Origin: SURF-25 sp040754255
Lineage (GTDB): Bacteria > Omnitrophota > Gorgyraeia > Gygaellales > Profunditerraquicolaceae
Direction: 5' to 3'
Assembly: GCA_040754255.1 (NCBI GenBank)
Contig: JBFMDA010000043.1
Span: 1 to 12,162, forward strand
Length of the DNA: 12,162 nt
Under the pieces are notes generated by a model. It had not been told where the DNA came from. It saw nothing but the letters and a program-made list of their open reading frames with translations, and searched no databases. Position 1 is the first letter of the stretch; the number at the start of each line of letters is the position of its first letter. This document shows positions 6,975-12,162 of the stretch, in pieces. Position numbers and translations under genes: made by a program.

Positions 6975-6999
6975 GTCCGGCGAATGTATAAAAAGTGTA

Positions 7000-7103
7000 G
7001 TCCATCGCTTTAACCTATATATGTTTAATTGTAGTAACGCGATGGACAAAAATCTTTTGCCAGCAAAATATTCTAGTGCAAAAAATTTTGAGCCGCCTTG
7101 GAA
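7000..7103 (-). repeat. tRNA-Lys-tail repeat unit, proximal copy
   Basis: The 27-bp shared sequence (7077-7103) includes the last 15 bases of tRNA-Lys itself. It is followed by an 11-of-12 bp inverted repeat (7078-7089 with 7049-7060) and a 9-bp perfect inverted repeat (7039-7047 gcgatggac with 7000-7008 gtccatcgc) around a 30-nt loop. The loop matches that of the distal copy at about 24 of 30 positions. Stem pairs 3, 5 and 7 differ from the distal copy on both arms, so pairing is kept. A TTTTT lies 5 nt after the last arm, so this copy might also weakly terminate the tRNA-Lys transcript. Confidence 0.75.
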
Positions 7104-7161
7104 TCGAACCAAGAACCTTGACCTTAAGAGGGTCCTGCTCCACCAATTGAGCTAGCGGCCC
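7089..7161 (-). tRNA. tRNA-Lys(CTT)
   Basis: Cloverleaf on the minus strand. The acceptor stem is gggccgc with gcggctc (one G-U), and the D arm is gctc...gagc. The anticodon loop ctcttaa gives anticodon CTT (reads AAG). The T arm is cttggttcgattccaag. The discriminator is A with no encoded CCA. The anticodon stem has a mismatch at its outermost pair (G-A). A near-consensus promoter lies about 17 nt upstream of the mature 5' end. Its 3' end is duplicated 189 bp further on. Confidence 0.95.
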
Positions 7162-7184
7162 AAGGATTTATATATATCTTAAGT

Positions 7185-7213
7185 ATTATAAACTAATTAC
7201 CACAAAATATCAA
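7185..7213 (-). promoter_or_regulatory. Sigma70-type promoter of tRNA-Lys
   Basis: On the minus strand: -35 TTGATA (7208-7213), a spacer of exactly 17 nt, and a perfect -10 TATAAT (7185-7190). The expected start is near 7178, about 17 nt before the mature tRNA 5' end. An AT-rich discriminator follows. Transcription could read on through the repeat units into archease. Confidence 0.8.
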
Positions 7214-7287
7214 TTGATTTGGAAGCGAGTAGTAAGAAGGCTTTCAAGGCAAATAAGGATTACGGAATACTTACTTAGACTGCTCCT

Positions 7288-7533
7288 TTATTTTTGGGGC
7301 GGGGTAATAAACTCTTTTAATAGTTCTTTTGCATCTTCAAAATTATCCTCTCTGACCATTATATCCATCGAAGAAAGCCCGTCTGCCGGTCCATAGAGGG
7401 TACCAAAGTTTTCGCCTTTTACAAAACAAGGAATCTTTTGAGCATCAAGAATAGACTTAATGATCGCGACTTCTCCTTGTTTCGGAGTAGAATACACCGT
7501 TATGAATTTATCTTGAGATCGTGCCTTATTCAC
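7288..7533 (-). CDS. DUF2007 small protein
   Basis: This 81-residue protein matches DUF2007 (PF09413, named a putative signal-transducing protein). It has the typical pattern: an N-terminal strand FITVYSTPKQGEVAIIKSIL, a helix, then IPCFVKGEN, and the C-terminal IMVREDNFEDAKELLKEF. The ferredoxin-like fold resembles small regulatory or binding domains, but no ligand is established. The start is a GTG that overlaps the stop of the 152-residue membrane protein by 4 nt (GTGA), with AAGGA upstream, so the two are translationally coupled. The pairing suggests a soluble partner for that membrane protein. Confidence 0.85.
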   Translation of the reverse strand: MNKARSQDKFITVYSTPKQGEVAIIKSILDAQKIPCFVKGENFGTLYGPADGLSSMDIMVREDNFEDAKELLKEFITPPQK

Positions 7534-7988
7534 TTAAACTGTTCCTTGACGTGGGGGCGGGTAAAATAAAAGATGTAACCAGCTGGTATTAAGACTCCAC
7601 CGATAAAAACCCATGTGTCCGCAAAGTTTGGGCTTGTCGAATCCCACGCAAACCATGTAAGCACCACTCCAAGCAATAATAGCATTACCTCTAATATAAT
7701 AAATAATTTACGGGCTAAATTATTTAAAAACAAAATCATGGTTCCCAGAATCAGCAAAAGAGTGTGTAAACCTATTGTAATGTTCCTTAAAATAAATACC
7801 CCTGAGCCAAGCATAGGAAAGCCGGCAAAGAAGGTAGTCATGAACGGATGCGGTAGCGCTAATAAGAAATTATTATCTGACAACTGGAATATAATATCGA
7901 TTTTAATCAGTAGTGACAAAGCAATTAGATTAGATACGATAATCAATATACCGACTACTAGTAAGCCAAGAGACCTCTTCTTCTCCAC
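7530..7988 (-). CDS. Multi-pass membrane protein, unknown
   Basis: This 152-residue protein has four or five hydrophobic segments, near 6-29, 52-68, 71-89, 95-114 and 125-142, and a short charged C-terminus (RPHVKEQFK). No family or motif is recognised. The start is GTG at 7988, fixed by GGAGGT 6 nt upstream. It overlaps the DUF2007 gene by 4 nt and lies 55 nt after the cyclic-nucleotide-binding-fold gene. Likely inner-membrane; the role is unknown. Confidence 0.75.
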   Translation of the reverse strand: MEKKRSLGLLVVGILIIVSNLIALSLLIKIDIIFQLSDNNFLLALPHPFMTTFFAGFPMLGSGVFILRNITIGLHTLLLILGTMILFLNNLARKLFIILEVMLLLLGVVLTWFAWDSTSPNFADTWVFIGGVLIPAGYIFYFTRPHVKEQFK

Positions 7989-8043
7989 CTCTTACCTCCT
8001 TTTATCTCTTCACTGCTTCCAACACCACAAAAGACAATTAGCG

Positions 8044-8514
8044 CTAAGACGCTTCGTTGTTTTGATCCATATTGTATATATCCAGAAGCTGCACCCTTGT
8101 GGCTTCCAGACGCTCGCTAAGGACATTCACTATTCTCTTAAGCAACTCATACCCTAAATCGTGGTTATTTTCGCATTTATTTCTCAGGCATTTTCCGTCC
8201 AAGGCAATAGCACGAGTGTCTTCAACTGCCCGGGCACTGAAACGATTACGATGAGGCGGAATAAGCCAAGACCAGCCAAGAATATCGCCTTCATGAATAG
8301 TCTGTATGGTAATTGAACTGGGTTTGGCTATATATATCGCAACACGCCCTGCGCGGACGAGATAAAATTTATCTGCGGGTTCGCCTTCCTGAAGTATAAC
8401 TTCATCTGCTTTGAACCTCACATTAGAGGCGCATCCCACGATAAAGTCCAAGTACTTTTGCTCCAGGCCTTGAAAAAAAGAGTGTGCCTTTAAGATAGGC
8501 TCAAGGGTTTCCAT
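8044..8514 (-). CDS. Stand-alone cyclic-nucleotide-binding-fold protein
   Basis: This 156-residue protein has one CAP-type beta-roll (about residues 8-115) and no helix-turn-helix, so it is a sensor or regulatory subunit rather than a Crp/Fnr transcription factor. Typical parts are FKADEVILQEGEPADKFYLVRAGRVAIYI at 34-62 and GDILGWSW. The phosphate-binding loop carries RNRFSARA in place of the classical RS-type cassette, so cAMP or cGMP binding is uncertain. A C-terminal helix (about 117-146) follows. The ATG at 8514 has GGAGGGG upstream. It is 50 nt after the secreted protein gene and 55 nt before the membrane protein gene, so it may report to that membrane protein; that is inference. Confidence 0.85.
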   Translation of the reverse strand: METLEPILKAHSFFQGLEQKYLDFIVGCASNVRFKADEVILQEGEPADKFYLVRAGRVAIYIAKPSSITIQTIHEGDILGWSWLIPPHRNRFSARAVEDTRAIALDGKCLRNKCENNHDLGYELLKRIVNVLSERLEATRVQLLDIYNMDQNNEAS

Positions 8515-8564
8515 CTACCCCTCCTTTTGTATTTTTACGTTGTATCACTTTCCTGTAAACTTTC

Positions 8565-9329
8565 TTATTCCCCGTATCGTATGCTTGTATGTGCGGTTCT
8601 CTTATCAATATCTACAAAAATCTCTCCGCCTTTTGTCATTGGCCTTCCGTCCTTTATCTGCTGTAATTTCTCCGTTAAATCAAAGGTAATGAACCAGACA
8701 TCCCTACCATTTCTTTTAAATCCCTTAATGTTCTTTACATAATATTTCCCTAGATCGATATTTTTATCCTTGATCGCTTTTTTAGCGCTCTCAACGGCTT
8801 CCTCTTTGGTCAAATCTTCCTTTCCTTTCACTTCTATAACAACAGGATTCGAATTAATCCCGATGGACGTTTTGTCTTTAATAAAACCGTAGGTGATGAT
8901 TATTTTATACATTGCCGGCTCTTCAAACATGGCTTTATATTTTGTTACCCAGTCTAATTTATTGAGGACAACTTTCATATGATAAGAACCGCCTGAAGTT
9001 AGTTTGGTCTCGATTGTAGGAAACACCATATCTTTTAAGTCAAGATATCGGTAAGGATTTAATTTCTCTTCGTTTCGGAAAATTTCAAAACTAAAAAAAG
9101 CATACAGGCCTGACTTATCAAATTTTAGCATAACCTGACTTTTTGAATTATTCCTAAATTCAAGGTTTATTGCGATATCCTCTCCTGGACGGTAAACTTT
9201 TTTCTCGGCTTTGGCAAAAAGCACAAGGAGTGGCTTGGCAGGCCTTGGACTGTTTCTTGTTTTAAGACCTTGCGCAAAACTAACCAAGGGCAATACTAAA
9301 AAAACAACTATTAAAATATATTTTTTCAT
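8565..9329 (-). CDS. Secreted protein with Ig-like and PepSY-like parts
   Basis: This 254-residue protein has a signal peptide (about residues 1-19, cut after SFA). Residues about 33-170 look like an Ig-like beta-sandwich of the type in bacterial proteinase-inhibitor-like proteins (KAEKKVYRPGEDIAINLEFRN, then an extracellular-sandwich pattern to NPVVIEVKG). Residues about 172-254 have one helix (LTKEEAVESAKKAIKDK) followed by strands, ending in GGEIFVDIDKRTAHTSIRYGE, as in PepSY-like or cystatin-like folds. Both domain calls are from pattern only. The ATG at 9329 has a weak GGAAG. It is the first gene of a loose four-gene row ending with DUF2007. It probably acts in the periplasm. Confidence 0.75.
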   Translation of the reverse strand: MKKYILIVVFLVLPLVSFAQGLKTRNSPRPAKPLLVLFAKAEKKVYRPGEDIAINLEFRNNSKSQVMLKFDKSGLYAFFSFEIFRNEEKLNPYRYLDLKDMVFPTIETKLTSGGSYHMKVVLNKLDWVTKYKAMFEEPAMYKIIITYGFIKDKTSIGINSNPVVIEVKGKEDLTKEEAVESAKKAIKDKNIDLGKYYVKNIKGFKRNGRDVWFITFDLTEKLQQIKDGRPMTKGGEIFVDIDKRTAHTSIRYGE

Positions 9330-9341
9330 TTTACTTCCATC

Positions 9342-9548
9342 TATTAAGTGGATCCCGAGGCAGTAATCTAATATGTGCCTGGCTGGAATTCCCGCTCAAC
9401 ATTTCTGGTGCTATGGCGGGAGAACCTCCAACCCTCTGCTCCGCCCCTCGCTTTAATTCAGGCGGATCCCGAGTAAAATTCTCTGTCGTCTGCAACGCGC
9501 TCGGCGAGACCCTTCGCCTGTGACTAAAACTTACACGAAGGGACTCGC
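9342..9548 (-). repeat. Non-coding repeat and hairpin stretch
   Basis: The 280 nt between the secreted protein gene and tRNA-Arg(TCG) hold no gene but several repeats. The word ggatcccgag occurs twice (9351-9360 and 9464-9473) with similar flanks. A hairpin tcccgc/gcggga (9390-9395 with 9416-9421) leads into the 15-nt word shared with position 25-39. A 13-bp stem with one mismatch (9504-9516 with 9536-9548) encloses a 19-nt loop. On the minus strand all of this lies 3' of tRNA-Arg(TCG) and 5' of the secreted protein gene. No T-run marks a clear terminator. Confidence 0.5.
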
Positions 9549-9609
9549 AACGCCTTACTCATGCCCAAAACACCTTGCATGGCTAGATCATGAAATGATA
9601 TTTAATTTA

Positions 9610-9682
9610 TGCGCCTAGGTGGAGTCGAACCACCAATAGCCAGTTCCGAAGACTGGTGCCTTATCCATTAGGCTATAGGCGC
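9610..9682 (-). tRNA. tRNA-Arg(TCG)
   Basis: Cloverleaf on the minus strand. The acceptor stem is gcgccta with taggcgc. The anticodon stem ccagt/actgg holds loop cttcgga, giving anticodon TCG (reads CGA and CGG). The T arm is ggtggttcgactccacc. The discriminator is A and no CCA is encoded. It stands alone, 80 nt after the radical SAM gene, with no clear promoter seen between two hairpins. Confidence 0.96.
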
Positions 9683-9729
9683 AAAACAGATGTTTTGCAC
9701 CGGCGCAATTCCGCATAAGCGCCGGGTGC
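9681..9729 (-). other. Two hairpins upstream of tRNA-Arg(TCG)
   Basis: A perfect 7-bp stem gcaaaac/gttttgc (9681-9687 with 9692-9698, loop agat) overlaps the first two bases of the tRNA. Directly beside it is a GC-rich stem gcaccggcgc (9697-9706) with gcgccgggtgc (9719-9729, one bulged g). On the minus strand these come after the radical SAM stop. The GC-rich stem could end that transcript or set the 5' edge of the tRNA precursor. There is no clean T-run. Confidence 0.4.
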
Positions 9730-9762
9730 TGGCGTAAAAAATTAACTGAATAATTCACGCAA

Positions 9763-10482
9763 CTACACTATTTCGCACTTCTCGCCCAGCATCTCCCTAA
9801 TCTTTTCGAGTTTATTTTTCCCTACCGGCAGAATACCCGGTTCGGCAGTCGAGCGGACCGGAGAATTCAGCTGGATTTTATCCGGATTGATCTTTTCTAT
9901 CGCCTCTTTTAACCGCCTGATATGCCTTATGTCGTCATTGACGCCTTTGACCAGCATAACCTCAAGCCAAAGCGTACCCTTAAACTCATTCCTTAAACTA
10001 ACAATCCCGTCAATCACCCCTTCAATGCACAGCCCAGGAACCGGCCGGTCAATCCTCTCAAATACCGCCTGGGTTGCCGCATCAAGCGATGGGACTATTA
10101 GATCTGCATTGATGATTGCGCTGCGTACGAAACGGTCATTAAGGTAGGAAGCATTGGTGATCACGGCAACTTTAACAGCGAAATTCTCCTTTATCCGCTG
10201 GATGAGTGTGCCGAATTCCGTATGCAAGGTAGGTTCGCCGCATCCTGAAAGCGTAACAAATGCCAGCTGTGCCGCCTGGCTTGCGTTCTCCTGAAACCAC
10301 GTTCTTAATTCGTCGAAAATTTCGCCAACGGCTATGTAGGTGCGGCGCTCTCGGGTCTTATTGGTGGTTTTCCCAAGCTGACAATAAAGGCAATCGAAAT
10401 CGCATGTTTTATGGGGCGTGAGGCTTACTCCCAGCGATAATCCCAACCTTCTTGAAACAACAGGGCCGTAGAGATGTTTCAT
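9763..10482 (-). CDS. Radical SAM protein, Tyw1-like (COG0731)
   Basis: This 239-residue enzyme has the radical SAM cluster motif C27-x3-C31-x2-C34 (CDFDCLYC), which binds a [4Fe-4S] cluster and S-adenosylmethionine. A GCGEPT stretch near residues 80-84 contacts SAM. It opens with KHLYGPVVSRRLG, typical of the COG0731 group related to Tyw1, whose bacterial members have no settled substrate. No second cluster-binding domain is present. I chose ATG 10482 (AAAAGGA just upstream). A GTG at 10515 is also in frame but lies inside the terminator stem of the gene before, so it is not a likely start. It is followed by tRNA-Arg(TCG). Confidence 0.88.
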   Translation of the reverse strand: MKHLYGPVVSRRLGLSLGVSLTPHKTCDFDCLYCQLGKTTNKTRERRTYIAVGEIFDELRTWFQENASQAAQLAFVTLSGCGEPTLHTEFGTLIQRIKENFAVKVAVITNASYLNDRFVRSAIINADLIVPSLDAATQAVFERIDRPVPGLCIEGVIDGIVSLRNEFKGTLWLEVMLVKGVNDDIRHIRRLKEAIEKINPDKIQLNSPVRSTAEPGILPVGKNKLEKIREMLGEKCEIV

Positions 10483-10497
10483 TTTCCTTTTCTTATG

Positions 10498-10549
10498 CAA
10501 AAACAAAACCCCCACCTCTGTAAATAGTTACGTACAGTCAGGTGGGGGT
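10498..10549 (-). terminator. Rho-independent terminator of the CBM48 gene
   Basis: A 10-bp perfect outer stem (10540-10549 with 10508-10517, aggtgggggt/acccccacct) continues into a 5-bp inner stem ctgta/tacag with a 2-nt bulge. On the minus strand it is followed directly by TTTTGTTTTT (10507-10498). It starts 13 nt after the CBM48 stop codon and ends before the radical SAM ribosome binding site. Confidence 0.9.
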
Positions 10550-10562
10550 ATATGTAGCGATA

Positions 10563-10841
10563 TTATTTAATTTCTATAATTGAATTTTGCGTGCCAAACG
10601 GATTATATACCGCCGATGCGCAACGAGGATCATTAATCCATGAGCCGTCTACATAAAATTTATATTCGTATTTTCCCGGCTTAAGGCTTACCTTCAACGT
10701 CCAGTTGCCGCCGGTATCTTTCTTGGCGGGGTGCGCCTTGATATCCCAGTTATTGAACGTTCCGACCAGACTCACCCTTTTTGCCTGGGGGGCATGCAAC
10801 CTAAACTCTTGCGATTTCGATTTCGTCATTACCTTTGCCAT
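10563..10841 (-). CDS. Stand-alone CBM48 (AMPK-type glycogen-binding) protein
   Basis: This 92-residue protein is almost only a CBM48 / isoamylase N-terminal type domain (residues about 11-92). The usual marks are VSLVGTFNNWD, WTLKVSLKPGKYEYKFYVDG, W (in SWINDP) and NPFGTQNSIIEI. Such domains bind alpha-glucans; in AMPK they attach the kinase to glycogen. There is no signal peptide and no catalytic part, so it should be a cytoplasmic glucan-binding or regulatory protein. The ATG at 10841 has GGAGGG upstream. It has its own near-consensus promoter and terminator, so it is expressed alone, apart from the lipid A genes before it. Confidence 0.92.
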   Translation of the reverse strand: MAKVMTKSKSQEFRLHAPQAKRVSLVGTFNNWDIKAHPAKKDTGGNWTLKVSLKPGKYEYKFYVDGSWINDPRCASAVYNPFGTQNSIIEIK

Positions 10842-10905
10842 CTTGAACCCTCCTTTTTCACTAAAAAATTGTACTGCATGAACTACCCGTAATCGACCCT
10901 CTACT

Positions 10906-10934
10906 GTTATACAAAATAAATACCCTTATGTCAA
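10906..10934 (-). promoter_or_regulatory. Sigma70-type promoter of the CBM48 gene
   Basis: On the minus strand: a perfect -35 TTGACA (10929-10934), a spacer of 17 nt, and -10 TATAAC (10906-10911). The expected start is near 10899, giving an untranslated leader of about 57 nt. It sits just after the end of lpxI. Confidence 0.85.
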
Positions 10935-10966
10935 GGAATTTTCGCACGCCTCACGTTAATGGCCTC

Positions 10967-11750
10967 TTATATAGCTACAATAGAGAGCCCTCTGCGATTA
11001 GCAAGTGCAATCCCCTTGACCCTGTCGATAAAGAGGGTCTTGCCTGCTTCTATTGCCAGGCACGATGCCGAAATATTGATCAGGTTTTTTATGGTGTTAA
11101 GCCCGACCACGGGAATATCAAAACGCATATCCTGCCTTGGCCTGCTGACCTTTACCACCACTACACCTTTACCTGCCAGCGACCCTGCCCTTTTTATCAG
11201 ATTGTCCGTCCCCTCAAACGCCTCAACACCTACTATTGCCTTATGTTTCACTGCAACTGTTTGGCCGATATCCAGATGCGCAATCTGCTTTGCAAGGCTT
11301 ACGCCGAAATAAATATCCTCCCATTCTGCAAAACTCGGCTCTCTTATGGTCAAGGTGCCCTTTGCAGGCAACTGTTCTTCAACAAAGGTAGTGGAATCAA
11401 TAAGTTCAAACCCCGCATCCTCCAATTCCTTAATGATACCGCCGAATATGGTGCCTGCCTTATGGTCCTGCATACTCGTAAGTAATTCTCTTAATTCGGG
11501 ATTTGTGCGTACCTCTCTGCTAAAAAGCCTTCGGGGGCTGATCTGGCCGACCATGACCACTTTACGCACGCCTTGTTTCTTGAGGATTTCGAAGATGCGG
11601 CCAGAACACGATTTCGGCGTGCTGCTTCACAAGAGGAGAAGTCTCTCCTTTAATGGCAATACACACCACAGGATGGCCTTTTTCTTTTGCCGCTTCGGCA
11701 AATAGCACGGGAAATTTCCTGTTCCCTGCGATCAGTCCTATCTTTTCCAT
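10967..11750 (-). pseudogene. lpxI: LpxI (UDP-2,3-diacylglucosamine hydrolase), frame broken
   Basis: LpxI hydrolyses UDP-2,3-diacylglucosamine to lipid X and UMP at the membrane face of the cytoplasm, the step after LpxD in lipid A synthesis in bacteria lacking LpxH. The first 50 residues (MEKIGLIAGNRKFPVLFAEAA... to HAEIVFW) are normal and the frame then stops at 11562. The rest continues in another frame from GRIFEILKKQG (G codon 11600-11602) through SRPRQDMRFDIPVVGLNTI to the natural end ...LSIVAI. Homologues usually have a further stretch of about six residues at this point, so roughly 20 bases look lost near 11600-11603. Both halves are otherwise well conserved. A recent mutation or an assembly error is equally possible. 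It starts 18 nt after lpxA with AGGAG upstream. Confidence 0.88.
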
Positions 11751-11768
11751 TATTTCTCCTGTGCCCTT

Positions 11769-12162
11769 TTAGGAACGGCAAGAGCGGACTATGCCGCGTT
11801 TGGAGCTATTGACAAAGTCGATAAGATACGCTACTTCGGGGGTTAAAGGCTTTAATTCGCCGGTAATACCCTTCAACGCGCTTTTTAAGGTGTGCTGGGA
11901 ATGAAATAGAATTCTGAATGCCCTCTCAAGCTGTCTTATGGAATTACTACTCACGGCGTTTCTTTTAAGCCCTATGAGGTTTAAACCGTATACCCGTGCA
12001 GGGTGGCCGTCACAAGTTGAAAACGGCGGGATATCCTGCACAACCTTGGAGCAGCCGCCTATAATTGCGAGTTTTCCCACTCGCACAAACTGATGGACCG
12101 CAGCCAGGCCGCTCACAATCGCATGGTCCTCGATAACGACGTGGCCGGCAAGCGTTCCGCAA
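11769..12162 (-). CDS. lpxA: UDP-GlcNAc acyltransferase LpxA (C-terminal part)
   Basis: LpxA moves a hydroxyacyl chain from acyl carrier protein to UDP-GlcNAc, the first step of lipid A synthesis, in the cytoplasm as a trimer. Only the last 130 residues are in the window; the start lies beyond the right edge. They show the end of the left-handed beta-helix (TLAGHVVIEDHAIVSGLAAVHQFVRVG) with the two histidines of AGHV and AVHQF, then IGGCSKVVQDIPPF, and the helical C-terminal domain with GLNLIGLKRN and RAFRILF. The family's catalytic histidine lies upstream of the visible part. The next gene, lpxI, follows after 18 nt, the common lpxA-lpxI pairing. Confidence 0.96.
   Translation of the reverse strand, partial: CGTLAGHVVIEDHAIVSGLAAVHQFVRVGKLAIIGGCSKVVQDIPPFSTCDGHPARVYGLNLIGLKRNAVSSNSIRQLERAFRILFHSQHTLKSALKGITGELKPLTPEVAYLIDFVNSSKRGIVRSCRS

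Noticed and set aside
6812..7103. Integron attC sites or a CRISPR array
   Set aside because: The required attC end boxes (RYYYAAC and GTTRRRY) are not at the stem ends, and there are only two diverged units rather than regular repeats with unique spacers; no integron integrase or cas gene is present.
6777..7112. Long N-terminal extension of archease
   Set aside because: The extra frame reads through both hairpin units and the tRNA-Lys 3' end; archease homologues begin at MKKNYQL.
10483..10515. GTG start for the radical SAM protein
   Set aside because: It lies inside the stem of the preceding gene's terminator; the ATG at 10482 has AAAAGGA upstream and fits the family start.
11562..11610. 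Programmed frameshift in lpxI
   Set aside because: No slippery heptamer or stimulatory hairpin is seen at the junction, and family residues are missing, so a deletion or an assembly error fits better.

Overview
All recognisable genes in this window lie on the minus strand, so it reads from right to left. lpxA and lpxI indicate a Gram-negative, lipid A-making bacterium. RtcB with archease, a DUF4139 secreted protein, a Tyw1-like radical SAM protein and scattered single tRNAs would fit an uncultured lineage such as Omnitrophota. That placement is a guess from gene content and was not tested.

In transcription order: the 3' part of lpxA (runs off the right edge) is followed by lpxI, whose frame is broken. 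A small glycogen-binding (CBM48) protein comes next as a monocistronic cassette with its own sigma70 promoter and a strong terminator, then a radical SAM protein and tRNA-Arg(UCG). A repeat-bearing non-coding stretch leads to a group of four genes: a secreted two-domain protein, a stand-alone cyclic-nucleotide-binding-fold protein, a multi-pass membrane protein, and a DUF2007 protein.

Next is the most unusual part. tRNA-Lys(CUU), with a near-consensus promoter, is followed by two diverged copies of a structured unit of about 103 bp. Each unit starts with a copy of the tRNA 3' end and carries two inverted repeats. The second inverted repeat differs between copies at three base pairs, and all three changes are compensatory. 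Immediately after come archease, a DUF4139 exported protein, rtcB and serS with short gaps (RNA ligation plus seryl-tRNA charging). A membrane protein overlapping serS follows, then three tRNA-Ser genes (UGA, CGA, GGA). With an inosine-free reading of the GGA tRNA they should together read the four UCN codons.

The tRNA-Ser(UGA) and tRNA-Ser(GGA) genes are the only two of the six tRNAs with an encoded CCA. In both, that CCA is built into a hairpin of the same 7 bp / 3x3 internal loop / 4 bp design, again with compensatory differences. The left end holds a two-segment membrane protein of 101 residues, a dense cluster of inverted repeats (221-397), tRNA-Arg(ACG), and a short hairpin repeat that recurs downstream of the other tRNA-Arg. 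The recurring theme is structured DNA or RNA placed directly 3' of tRNA genes. Its function cannot be settled from this window alone.
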